A stretch of DNA of 7,981 bases from Nitrospina sp. (lineage in GTDB: Bacteria; Nitrospinota; Nitrospinia; Nitrospinales; Nitrospinaceae). Numbering within the stretch: position 1 is the stretch's first letter; every line of letters begins with the position of its first letter. Where the stretch lies: contig SMVT01000142.1 in the NCBI GenBank assembly GCA_004357365.1, positions 1 through 7,981 of the forward strand. Reading direction: 5' to 3'. This document shows positions 1-6,518 of this stretch, piece by piece. Under the pieces are notes generated by a model, which was given only the letters and a program-made list of their open reading frames with translations, ran no database searches and was not told the DNA's origin. The position numbers and the translations under genes were made by a program.

Positions 1-884
1 CGGCTTCGTTGATCGGGTGGGGCGCCCAGATTTCCTTCGCGAAAATCGTGAAGAAGGTCACCGGCAAAAAAATCTATAAAACCGAAACCTACACCGATTG
101 GTGCCGGCGGCCTCTGCGGCAAAGTCAGATTGATTACGCGGTGGATGATGTCCGGTATCTGGTTCCCGTCTACCACAAGGTGGTGAAGCAACTCGAGAAA
201 CTCAACCGTGCGGAATGGGTGCAGGAGGAGTTCCGGCAACTGGCCGATCCGTCCAACTTCGAGTTGCCCGACCCCAAAAAGCAATACATGAAAGTCAAAA
301 ACTTCCGCACGCTCAAACCGAAAAACCTGGCGGTGCTGAGGGAGCTGGCGGCATGGCGGGAAGAACAGGCCATAAAGCGCGACTGTCTGGCCAAATTCAT
401 TATCCGCGACGAGCCCCTGCTGGAAATCGCCCGGGGGGTGCCGGTGTCCCGCAAGGAGCTGACCGATATCCGCGGCTTCAACTCCCGTGAAGGCAATTCC
501 AGCGGCGACGAAATTCTCAAGCTCATCCAAGCCGGCATGAAAATTCCCGAAGACCAGTGTCCGCAACTCCCCGAGTCGTCCCATTACGCCACCGGCCGGG
601 GGGTGGAGGAATTGTTGGCGGCCTTCGTGCAAATCCGTTCCGAAGTTTTGAAGATCGAACCCCATATGCTGGCCGACCGCAAAATGATTCACAGTTTTGT
701 GGAGGCCCATGAGAAAAAGGAGGACCTGGACCAGCATCCTCTGTTTCACGGCTGGCGCAGGGAATTGATCGGGGACGATCTGCATCTGCTGCTGGAGGGG
801 AAGCGGGGGTTGACCATCAACCCCAACGGCAAGGTGAGCCTGATTCATTCCCCCGGCAACAACGAGCCTCCCCAAGAATCCTGA
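1..884 (+). CDS. rnd: Ribonuclease D, 3' part (5' end outside window)
   Basis: RNase D is a 3'-5' exoribonuclease of the DEDD family that trims tRNA precursors and other structured RNAs in the cytoplasm. The reading frame is open at the left edge (first full codon at base 3), so the start and exonuclease motifs I and II lie outside; the TTG at 9 is not a real start. The visible fragment has about 293 residues. It begins with the end of the exonuclease domain, including the typical TDWCRRPL segment and motif III Y-x3-D (YAVDD, fragment residues 45-49). A first HRDC domain follows at about residues 99-178 (bases 300-535). A second HRDC-like region spans about 200-278 and includes the LHGWRREL-type segment seen in RNase D tails (here FHGWRREL). 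It ends with a short unconserved tail. The gene converges on the TPR gene, leaving only 15 bases between their stop codons. Identity is confident; completeness cannot be judged. Confidence 0.93.
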   Translation, partial: ASLIGWGAQISFAKIVKKVTGKKIYKTETYTDWCRRPLRQSQIDYAVDDVRYLVPVYHKVVKQLEKLNRAEWVQEEFRQLADPSNFELPDPKKQYMKVKNFRTLKPKNLAVLRELAAWREEQAIKRDCLAKFIIRDEPLLEIARGVPVSRKELTDIRGFNSREGNSSGDEILKLIQAGMKIPEDQCPQLPESSHYATGRGVEELLAAFVQIRSEVLKIEPHMLADRKMIHSFVEAHEKKEDLDQHPLFHGWRRELIGDDLHLLLEGKRGLTINPNGKVSLIHSPGNNEPPQES

Positions 885-899
885 GCCGGGGCTTTCCCC

Positions 900-1523
900 T
901 CATAACGTTTTAACCCATTGCTTGAATTCCTCCGTCTGCCGCAGGTTGGCCAGATCGGAATCGGTGTGCACGTCCCCGCGCACGGAGTAACCGAGCTTGA
1001 GCGACCGTTTAAGGGCCGCAAGGCTTTCGGTTTCCTGATGCGTCAGGGAGTAATAGCAGGCGAGGTTGTAATACAAGTTTGGATGGTCCGGCGTGAGGGT
1101 TTTTAAAACTTCGAGCGTCTTCAGGGCCTCTTCGTACTGTTGCCCTTGCAAATAAGCCGAACTCATATTGACATAGACTGCGCTCAGGGTTTGATCATGA
1201 TGCAGAGCCATTTTGTAATTCCGCACCGCTTCCTTCCAGTCGCCTTTTCGTAAAATCTGATTGCCCTCATTATAATGAAAAATGCCCATCCGCCGCTCCT
1301 TTTCCGGGTCGGCGGGAAGGGCACCGGGATCGGGCGCTTGGCTGAAGGCTTGATCCAGAGCATCGCCGTGTGGCGAATGATCGTCATGGTGGTGCGCAAG
1401 GTCGGGATCGGGGTCCGCGGGATCGGACAACGGCCGCAAGCGGTCGCCCGCCAGAGTCAGCACCACCATCAATACCGACAACAGGGGGAGGGCGCGTTTC
1501 CAGGATTCGGGCATCGGTTTCAT
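900..1523 (-). CDS. Membrane-anchored or exported TPR protein with His/Asp-rich linker
   Basis: This 207-residue protein has no recognised specific function. Residues 11-26 form one hydrophobic segment after a short basic N-terminus, so it is an uncleaved anchor or a signal sequence with the rest probably periplasmic. Residues 34-75 are a Pro/Asp-rich, low-complexity linker holding a cluster of five histidines and several aspartates at 41-54. Three TPR units follow at about 80-113, 114-147 and 148-181. The end (about 184-205, HTDSDLANLRQTEEFKQW) resembles the closing motif often seen after TPR arrays. TPRs are protein-interaction scaffolds, so a role in an envelope complex is a guess. The ATG at 1523 is used here. 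The Met at codon 4 is equally possible because the AGGG upstream lies very close to the first ATG. The gene is convergent with RNase D and divergent from mutL. Confidence 0.85.
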   Translation of the reverse strand: MKPMPESWKRALPLLSVLMVVLTLAGDRLRPLSDPADPDPDLAHHHDDHSPHGDALDQAFSQAPDPGALPADPEKERRMGIFHYNEGNQILRKGDWKEAVRNYKMALHHDQTLSAVYVNMSSAYLQGQQYEEALKTLEVLKTLTPDHPNLYYNLACYYSLTHQETESLAALKRSLKLGYSVRGDVHTDSDLANLRQTEEFKQWVKTL

Positions 1524-1638
1524 GCCCTAAGCATACTTGATTTGCGGCGAGAATGGCATGCTTCCCGTTTCCGGGTATTAATAACGCATGAAAATACAAT
1601 CCTGATCCCGGCCGGGTTCGGCGTTCGCGCATATCGTT

Positions 1639-1667
1639 TTGGATTTGAAAGGGAATTGGTTTACAAT
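1639..1667 (+). promoter_or_regulatory. Candidate sigma-70 promoter for mutL
   Basis: A TTGGAT hexamer at 1639-1644 is followed by a 17-base spacer and TACAAT at 1662-1667 (five of six matches to the −10 consensus; the −35 is weaker). Transcription would begin near 1674 and give a leader of about 65 bases before the mutL ATG at 1739. This is the best match on the + strand in the divergent spacer. It rests on sequence resemblance only. Confidence 0.4.
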
Positions 1668-1685
1668 CGACCCGTCGCACCGTCC

Positions 1686-1711
1686 TGACGGTTCGAAGGA
1701 CCCAACCGTCA
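1686..1711 (+). repeat. Perfect 8-bp inverted repeat in mutL leader
   Basis: TGACGGTT at 1686-1693 and AACCGTCA at 1704-1711 are exact reverse complements separated by 10 bases. They lie between the candidate promoter and the mutL start, so the mRNA leader would fold into a hairpin ending 27 bases before the ATG. No T-run follows, so it is not an intrinsic terminator. A competing 5-bp stem (GTCCT 1682-1686 with AGGAC 1697-1701) is also possible. It could stabilise the mRNA, act as an operator, or be chance. Confidence 0.45.
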
Positions 1712-1738
1712 CCCACATCCTTCCCTCAAGAGAACCGG

Positions 1739-3580
1739 ATGAATATTCAGATTCTTCCAGAAATCCTCGCCAACCAGATCGCGGCGGGAGAGGTGGTCGA
1801 AAGACCCGCTTCTATCGTCAAGGAGCTGATGGAAAACTCCATCGACGCCGGAGCCAGCCGCATCGCCATCGAAATCCAGGCCGCCGGGAAGGAAAGCATC
1901 AAAGTGTCCGATAATGGATCGGGAATGGAGCCGGAAGACGCGCGTCTGGCGTTTGAGCGTCACGCCACCAGCAAAATTCAGAGCGCGGGCGATCTCGAGG
2001 CAATCCGGTCGCTCGGGTTCCGGGGCGAGGCGCTTCCCAGCATCGCTGCCATTGCCCGCGTGCGGCTGACCACCGGTACCGGCGGAGGCCAAAACGGCAC
2101 CGAGGTGTCGATCGAAGGCGGAGGGGCTCTCCGTATCCGGGAGATCGCTTTTTCCCGGGGCACCACCCTCGAAGTGAATCAGGTGTTTTACAATACCCCC
2201 GCCCGCCAGAAATTTTTGAAGAAAGACGGCACCGAAGCGTCGCACATCACCCAGGTGGTGCAACAGCAGGCGCTGGCACATCCGGAAATCCAGTTCAGCC
2301 TGCACCACAACGGCCGGCAACTGCTGGCTACTCTGCCGACCGATCAGTCGTTGTACCGGATTGCCGAGTTGTTCGGTGCCGATCTGGCGGGGGAGTTGAT
2401 TCGGGTGGAGCAGGGCGATGGCACCTACCGCATCGAAGGGTTCATCTCCAGTCCGGTGTACACGCGGTCCAACCGCAATACGCAGTACTGTTTCATCAAT
2501 TCGCGGTGCGTGCGCGACAAGGTGTTGCTGTCCGCCACGCAACAGGGGTACAGCCACCTTCTGCCGCGCGGTCAGCATCCCGTCCTGTTTTTATTCCTGA
2601 CCATGGATCCCGGCCTGCTGGATGTCAATGTGCATCCCGCCAAGGCGGAAGTCCGGTTCGCGTTTCAGCAGGACGTGTACCGGTTCGTCAGGCAGGCGGT
2701 GCAGGATGCCCTGCAACAAAACGAAAAAACCTTCGCGGCATCGGCGGATGATTCGATTACGGGGTCCGGCCGGGAAGCGGCCCCTTCCAATGATTGGCCC
2801 GGACACCCTTCCGGCCCACTCCCGGCAATGGGTTCGGTGCCTGCCGCCACCGGTGCTGAGACCCGCAAAGGGGACTGGAGCCAGGGCTTGGAAGCGTTGT
2901 ATCGTCCCGCTCCTGCGGCGGGCCCCCAGCGGGCGGCGGCGGCGGACCCGCGGCAGATCGAAGTCTTCGGGCAAAAACCCCAGCCGGTATCGGACCTGGT
3001 GTTTTCCGAATTCGAACCAGTGGGGCAGTTGAATCATTCGTTTATTGTGATGCAGGGTCCGAAGGGCATTCTGGTAGTGGATCAACACATCGCCCACGAG
3101 CGTGTGCTGTACGAGCGGTTCCGGGAAGCGGCGCACAATAAAAAGGTGGAGGTGCAGGACCTTTTATTTCCGCTGACGGTGGAGTTGCCCCCGGCCGAAG
3201 CCCAAGCCTTGTCCCAACATCTGGAATCCCTCAAGGAATTGGGACTGGAATTGGAACCCTTCGGCAACAACGGATTTTTACTGCGCTCGGTACCGGCGGT
3301 GTTGAAACATCACGATCAGGAAATCATCGTCCGAGAAGTGGCGGGGCACCTGCTTCGCGAGGAAAAGGATCGCACCCTCCAGGACAAGATGGAAGACATC
3401 ATGATCATGATGTCGTGCCGAAATGCGATCAAGGTGAATCATCCGCTGGAGCTGGACCAGATGCGCAAATTGATGCACGATTTGGAACACACCCGCATGC
3501 CCTACACTTGCCCGCACGGCCGGCCCATCGCCCTGTTGTTCGAGATGAACGATATTCTTAGAAAATTCCAGCGGATTTGA
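1739..3580 (+). CDS. mutL: DNA mismatch repair protein MutL, endonuclease type
   Basis: MutL couples mismatch recognition by MutS to strand incision and excision. The 613 residues have the family layout. The N-terminal GHKL ATPase shows catalytic Glu32 in KELMENSIDAGA, the DNGSGM motif from Asp58, RHATSK at 74-79 and GFRGEALPSI at 93-102, followed by the S5-fold transducer to about 325. A Pro/Ala-rich variable linker runs to about 425, then the C-terminal dimerisation and nuclease domain. That domain carries DQHIAHERVLYE (448-459, the DQHA-x2-E-x4-E metal site with Ile for Ala), SCR (559-561) and CPHGRP (591-596). QDLLFP at 473-478 matches the beta-clamp-binding motif. These features indicate a nicking MutL, as in organisms without MutH. 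The ATG at 1739 fits the conserved N-terminus, although the ribosome binding site is weak. The gene appears to be transcribed alone; the downstream neighbour is convergent. Confidence 0.97.
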   Translation: MNIQILPEILANQIAAGEVVERPASIVKELMENSIDAGASRIAIEIQAAGKESIKVSDNGSGMEPEDARLAFERHATSKIQSAGDLEAIRSLGFRGEALPSIAAIARVRLTTGTGGGQNGTEVSIEGGGALRIREIAFSRGTTLEVNQVFYNTPARQKFLKKDGTEASHITQVVQQQALAHPEIQFSLHHNGRQLLATLPTDQSLYRIAELFGADLAGELIRVEQGDGTYRIEGFISSPVYTRSNRNTQYCFINSRCVRDKVLLSATQQGYSHLLPRGQHPVLFLFLTMDPGLLDVNVHPAKAEVRFAFQQDVYRFVRQAVQDALQQNEKTFAASADDSITGSGREAAPSNDWPGHPSGPLPAMGSVPAATGAETRKGDWSQGLEALYRPAPAAGPQRAAAADPRQIEVFGQKPQPVSDLVFSEFEPVGQLNHSFIVMQGPKGILVVDQHIAHERVLYERFREAAHNKKVEVQDLLFPLTVELPPAEAQALSQHLESLKELGLELEPFGNNGFLLRSVPAVLKHHDQEIIVREVAGHLLREEKDRTLQDKMEDIMIMMSCRNAIKVNHPLELDQMRKLMHDLEHTRMPYTCPHGRPIALLFEMNDILRKFQRI

Positions 3581-3657
3581 GCAGCGTCATCAACACTCTG
3601 GTCCGTAGTCCCAATCAGGAAGAAAATCTCGGAGCGTCAAGGGTGCGGCTAGGGTTG

Positions 3658-4212
3658 TTATCCCTTGAGCGTGATTTTTTTGATGGTTTTTGCCATCTTT
3701 TTCAGCTTGTTGGCATTCTGGGCTTTTTCCGCTTTTCGCGATACTTTTTTCTTGCCGGGTTGCAATGCGCGGCCATTGCTTTTTTTCAGAGCCCATTTCA
3801 TATCCACCAGGCATTTGTCTTGCGACTTCTGATTCATTTTCCGGAAATGGGTCAGCAGCTTTTTTTCATCGGGCGCCACGGCGATATAATAATCCCCGCG
3901 GATTCCCTTGAAAACCAGGCGGCCTTCCTTGAGGGAACCGCCGATGACCTCAACCTGATTCAGCTTGCCCGCAGGCGGATCCAGGTCAGGCATTTCGAGG
4001 TCGGAGGGTTCCAGCTTTGTGGTCAGCAGCCGGTCCAGAGAAATATTCCCCAGCCGGGCGAACTTGACCAGCACCGCCACCGGCCCATCACGCTCACCGG
4101 CTTCGTAGCGGACATAGGTTCGGAAACCGATTTCCAGAACCCGGGCCATGGCCATCTGGGTGCATTTCAAGTTCTTGCGAATGGTTTTCATATTTTCAGA
4201 TAAAGTCGTCAT
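3658..4212 (-). CDS. XRE-family HTH protein with lysine-rich C-terminal tail
   Basis: This 184-residue protein is a likely DNA-binding regulator of unknown target. Residues 6-64 form a Cro/C1-type helix-turn-helix: the TQMAMARVL helix, the FRTYVRYEAGER recognition-helix region and a final ISLDRLL helix are characteristic. Residues 66-82 are an acidic, proline-containing linker, and 83-140 a small region I do not recognise. The tail from 143 to 184 contains 14 lysines and two arginines in 42 residues, resembling histone-H1-like bacterial tails, and is probably disordered. The start is well supported: AAGGTGA lies 8 bases before the ATG, with a further GGAGG upstream. A promoter with a perfect −10 precedes it. 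It is convergent with mutL and 245 bases from the preceding TPR gene, so it is probably its own transcription unit. No adjacent toxin, integrase or phage gene is visible. HTH class is confident; function is unknown. Confidence 0.85.
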   Translation of the reverse strand: MTTLSENMKTIRKNLKCTQMAMARVLEIGFRTYVRYEAGERDGPVAVLVKFARLGNISLDRLLTTKLEPSDLEMPDLDPPAGKLNQVEVIGGSLKEGRLVFKGIRGDYYIAVAPDEKKLLTHFRKMNQKSQDKCLVDMKWALKKSNGRALQPGKKKVSRKAEKAQNANKLKKMAKTIKKITLKG

Positions 4213-4253
4213 CGTTTATTTCACCTTCTACCTCCCAAATTACAAAAGGCAGG

Positions 4254-4281
4254 ATTATATTCAATTCAGCTAATAAAACAA
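4254..4281 (-). promoter_or_regulatory. Sigma-70 promoter for the XRE-family gene
   Basis: On the − strand, TTGTTT (4281-4276) is followed by a 16-base spacer and a perfect TATAAT (4259-4254). Transcription would start near 4247, leaving a leader of about 35 bases that contains the ribosome binding site at 4227-4221. The spacer is much more AT-rich than the coding DNA around it. This is the best promoter match in the window, but it is untested. Confidence 0.55.
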
Positions 4282-4303
4282 AGCTAAAATCACCGTTATA
4301 AGA

Positions 4304-4321
4304 TTAGAAAACCAATTCTAA
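4304..4321. repeat. 6-bp inverted repeat upstream of the XRE gene, possible operator
   Basis: TTAGAA (4304-4309) and TTCTAA (4316-4321) are exact inverted arms separated by AACCAA. The centre lies about 60 bases upstream of the predicted XRE transcription start. XRE proteins often regulate their own promoters through short dyads, so this is a candidate binding site. The region is AT-rich, however, and a 6-bp dyad can occur by chance. Confidence 0.3.
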
Positions 4322-4366
4322 AGGGAAAAGCCAACTCAATGGGGCGATATTTTGGAAGAAGTATAT

Positions 4367-4375
4367 ATTTTAGCA
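4367..4375 (-). promoter_or_regulatory. Possible extended −10 promoter, second start for the XRE gene
   Basis: The − strand reads TGC then TAAAAT (4375-4367), an extended −10 element with five of six hexamer matches. No −35 element is recognisable at the usual distance. It would give a long leader of about 150 bases for the XRE gene. It lies beside a GC-rich dyad (ATACC 4375-4379 with GGTAT 4387-4391). Weak evidence. Confidence 0.22.
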
Positions 4376-4457
4376 TACCGCGCGGGGGTATTGGAGAAGG
4401 AGTGAGGAGTGGACGTGAGCGGGATTCAGGGAGCCGGTGCTGTTGGATGGTGGTGTT

Positions 4458-5213
4458 TCAGGCCAATTCGATACCGTTTTTTCTCAGGTATTTGTAGGCT
4501 TCATCGATCCAGTGCCGTTCCTTTTCCAGTTTGTATTCGGGCAGGTCCTTGGACGACCCGATAATGCTTTTCATGTAATCGATGGCTTCCTGCTTTTTCC
4601 CCTTTTTATCCAACAGCCAGGCGTAGTGGTAATAGGCTTTGAAAAAATGAAAGGAATTGATCACGGCCTTATAGGCTTCCAGCGCTTTGTCGTCCTGGCC
4701 GGAAAGGCGGTAGCATTCCGCCAGTCCGAAAATGGCGTTGCCGTAATCGTATTTTTTATCGATTTTGACCAATTCCTCGAGCACTTTGGCGCCTTCGGCG
4801 GGTTGTCCCAAGGCGTGGAGAGCCTGGGCCTTGCCGTAGCGCGCCTCGTTCAGCTCCGGATCTTTTTTAATCGCTTCATCAAATTGAGAAACCGCCGCCT
4901 CGTATTTTTTTTGTTCCAGGTAAAGTTGTCCCAATTTTTCGTAATGGTAAGCTTTGTGAAATTTGTTGATCATCTCCTTGAGCTGGAGAGATTCATCGGT
5001 TTCGATTTCCCGGGCCGGGCCGGAGTTGAACAGTCTGATAAGCTGTAGACCGGAACCGGTCAGGCGGTTTTTCACCACAAAGAAATAAACAAACGCACCG
5101 ATCGGAAACAGCACGATCATAATGATGACCCAGATAAAGTGCTCTTTCCGGTTGATGCAGTCCAGGCACATCCAAGCCGTGAATATCCCGAAGGCAATCC
5201 AGATAATTTCCAT
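4458..5213 (-). CDS. Two-transmembrane TPR protein, coupled to panD
   Basis: This 251-residue protein has no known specific function. Residues 3-20 and 26-47 are hydrophobic and would make a membrane hairpin; the second segment (FIWVIIMIVLFPIGAFVYFFVV) followed by basic residues resembles the PLDc_N module found at the start of cardiolipin synthases. There is no phospholipase HKD motif. Residues 69-87 are a charged connector. Four TPR units follow at about 88-121, 122-155, 157-190 and 191-224, probably facing the cytoplasm. Its ATG overlaps the panD stop codon by one base (TAATG) and there is no clear ribosome binding site, which points to translational coupling. It is the last gene of the panB-panC-panD unit. 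A scaffold role is inferred from TPRs; any link to pantothenate metabolism is suggested only by position. Confidence 0.88.
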   Translation of the reverse strand: MEIIWIAFGIFTAWMCLDCINRKEHFIWVIIMIVLFPIGAFVYFFVVKNRLTGSGLQLIRLFNSGPAREIETDESLQLKEMINKFHKAYHYEKLGQLYLEQKKYEAAVSQFDEAIKKDPELNEARYGKAQALHALGQPAEGAKVLEELVKIDKKYDYGNAIFGLAECYRLSGQDDKALEAYKAVINSFHFFKAYYHYAWLLDKKGKKQEAIDYMKSIIGSSKDLPEYKLEKERHWIDEAYKYLRKNGIELA

Positions 5214-5602
5214 TATGATATCGCTTGTGAGGTAAAGGCCAAGGCTCCCTGCCGTTCGACGATCCGGTTGTCTTCATCCAGCAGAAGGACTCGGGGCTGA
5301 TAATTTTCTTCTTTATCGGGAGTTATCATACCATAAGCGGCGATAATGATGCGATCCTTTCTCTCCACCAAGCGGGCGGCGGCGCCGTTGACGGAGATCA
5401 TCCCGCTTCCCCGTTCTCCCGGTATGGCATATGTAATCAATCGGTTGCCGTTATTGATGTCATAAATATGGACCTGTTCGTAAGCGGCGATTCCCACTTC
5501 CTCCATCAGGGCCTCATCGATTTGTACACTGCCTTCATATTCAGTATTCCGGTCCGTCACCGTGGCCCGGTGCAGTTTGGACGTCAGCATGATTTTCTGC
5601 AT
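5213..5602 (-). CDS. panD: Aspartate 1-decarboxylase proenzyme
   Basis: PanD converts L-aspartate to beta-alanine, the amine half of pantothenate. It is made as an inactive chain that cleaves itself to create a pyruvoyl cofactor. The 129 residues match the usual length and are collinear with the family. Seen in the sequence are the self-cleavage Gly24-Ser25 within YEGS, Lys9 and His11 in SKLHRATVT, Arg54, Thr57 and Tyr58, and Asn72 in the NGAAARL segment. These are the residues expected of an active bacterial enzyme. The start overlaps the panC stop by one base (TGATG), with a GAGAG in the end of panC as a modest ribosome binding site. The stop overlaps the start of the following TPR gene. 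Expression is therefore likely tied to panC. Whether this organism needs a maturation factor such as PanM cannot be told here. Confidence 0.97.
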   Translation of the reverse strand: MQKIMLTSKLHRATVTDRNTEYEGSVQIDEALMEEVGIAAYEQVHIYDINNGNRLITYAIPGERGSGMISVNGAAARLVERKDRIIIAAYGMITPDKEENYQPRVLLLDEDNRIVERQGALAFTSQAIS

Positions 5603-6450
5603 CAGATTCTCTCGATTAAACAGTTGTCAATGAGCCGGGCCTTCCCGACCTGAACCGCCAAGGCTACCACGGCCTGGCCCCGAATTTCCTTCAATTCAAC
5701 GAAGCGCTTCGGGTCGCACACCGAGATGTAATCCACCTGCGCCCGTCCCTCACGCTCAATAAGGGTCCGCATTCCGGAGCGGATTTTTTCGACCGAAGAC
5801 TCTCCCTCCGCGATCCACTGCTGGGCTTGTTTCAGGGCCCGGTTCAAAGACTGCGCGGTTTCCCGCTCCTCTTTTCCCAGATACCGGTTGCGGGAACTCA
5901 TGGCCAGCCCGTCGGCTTCCCGGACGATGGGCAACCCGACGATTTCGACATCCAGATTGAGGTCCCGCACCATTTGGCGGATCACTTCCAGCTGTTGACG
6001 GTCCTTCTCGCCGAAAAATGCGGAATGCGGTTGGACGATATGAAACAGTTTTAACACGACCGTGGTCACCCCACGGAAGAATCCGGGCCGGCTTTTCCCG
6101 CACAAATGATCGGTCATTCCCTCGATGTTCACATAGGTCTGGAATCCTTCCGGATACATCTCCTCTTCGGTGGGGAGGAACAGGGCGTCGACGCCCAACC
6201 GTTCCAGTTCCCGCCGGTCGGCCTCGAGGTCGCGCGGATAGGTGTCCAGGTCCTCGTTGGGCTCAAATTGCTTGGGGTTCACGAAAATGCTGACCACGGT
6301 GTGGTCGCAGGTGTTGATCGATTTGCGCGCCAGCGACAAATGTCCCTCGTGCAGGTATCCCATGGTCGGCACCAGCCCGAGGGTTTTGCCGGACTCCCGG
6401 ATCGCCCGGGACCAGGTTTTCATGTCACCCACGGTTTTAATAATATTCAT
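5602..6450 (-). CDS. panC: Pantothenate synthetase (pantoate-beta-alanine ligase)
   Basis: PanC joins pantoate and beta-alanine using ATP, through a pantoyl-adenylate intermediate, in the cytoplasm. The protein has 282 residues, normal for the family. The nucleotidyltransferase fold is shown by PTMGYLHEGH (28-37, with His34 and His37 of the HIGH-like motif), the FVNPKQF segment, RPGFFRGV, FGEKD at 146-150 and the KMSKS-equivalent MSSRN at 184-188. The usual RPGHFRGV is here RPGFFRGV, a single substitution. No residue I regard as essential is missing. A gap of 68 bases separates it from panB; it holds no hairpin or promoter I can recognise, so the two are probably co-transcribed. The ATG at 6450 is the only sensible start, with GGAA about 9 bases upstream as a weak ribosome binding site. 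The gene end overlaps the panD start. Confidence 0.97.
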   Translation of the reverse strand: MNIIKTVGDMKTWSRAIRESGKTLGLVPTMGYLHEGHLSLARKSINTCDHTVVSIFVNPKQFEPNEDLDTYPRDLEADRRELERLGVDALFLPTEEEMYPEGFQTYVNIEGMTDHLCGKSRPGFFRGVTTVVLKLFHIVQPHSAFFGEKDRQQLEVIRQMVRDLNLDVEIVGLPIVREADGLAMSSRNRYLGKEERETAQSLNRALKQAQQWIAEGESSVEKIRSGMRTLIEREGRAQVDYISVCDPKRFVELKEIRGQAVVALAVQVGKARLIDNCLIERI

Positions 6451-6518
6451 AATCGATTTCCAAAAAAGGCTTACCGGGAATCGTTGCCGACGCTCCGCAG
6501 TTTTTCCTTTTTCAGGTG

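Larger units (their letters stand above)
4213..4457. other. AT-rich intergenic region upstream of the XRE gene
   Basis: These 245 bases lie between the end of the pan operon and the XRE gene and are clearly richer in A and T than the flanks, at least from 4236 to 4376. They hold the XRE promoter, its ribosome binding sites, a short dyad and a possible second −10. The part next to the TPR gene (4392-4424) is almost pure purine on the + strand. No intrinsic terminator for the pan operon is recognisable, so read-through into the XRE gene is possible. Confidence 0.6.

Noticed and set aside
888..899. GGGG-CTTT-CCCC dyad between RNase D and the TPR gene as a bidirectional terminator
   Set aside because: The stem is only four pairs and neither strand has a T-run directly after it.
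1564..1616. CCCG-TTTC-CGGG mini-hairpin (1564-1575) and CCCGGCCGGG palindrome (1607-1616) in the TPR/mutL spacer
   Set aside because: Short GC dyads are expected by chance in DNA of this composition and neither aligns with a promoter element.
1275..1688. 137-residue + strand frame across the divergent spacer
   Set aside because: It begins antisense to the TPR gene, runs through the predicted mutL promoter and has no conserved features.
1709..2578. Long 289-residue open frame on the − strand inside mutL
   Set aside because: It is antisense to the conserved MutL ATPase domain, has no recognisable domain and no promoter or ribosome binding site; a GC-rich codon pattern produces such shadows.
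3577..4203. 208-residue Phe-rich + strand frame overlapping the mutL stop and opposite the XRE gene
   Set aside because: The Phe/Leu-rich stretch is the reverse reading of the lysine-rich tail; the XRE protein has a clear HTH, promoter and ribosome binding site, so the − strand is real.
4392..4424. Purine-rich tract after the end of the pan operon
   Set aside because: Compositional bias only; no repeat unit, hairpin or motif was found in it.
4437..5048. 203-residue hydrophobic + strand frame opposite the second TPR gene
   Set aside because: It is the antisense of Lys/Glu-rich TPR repeats, which reads as Phe/Leu; no independent gene evidence.
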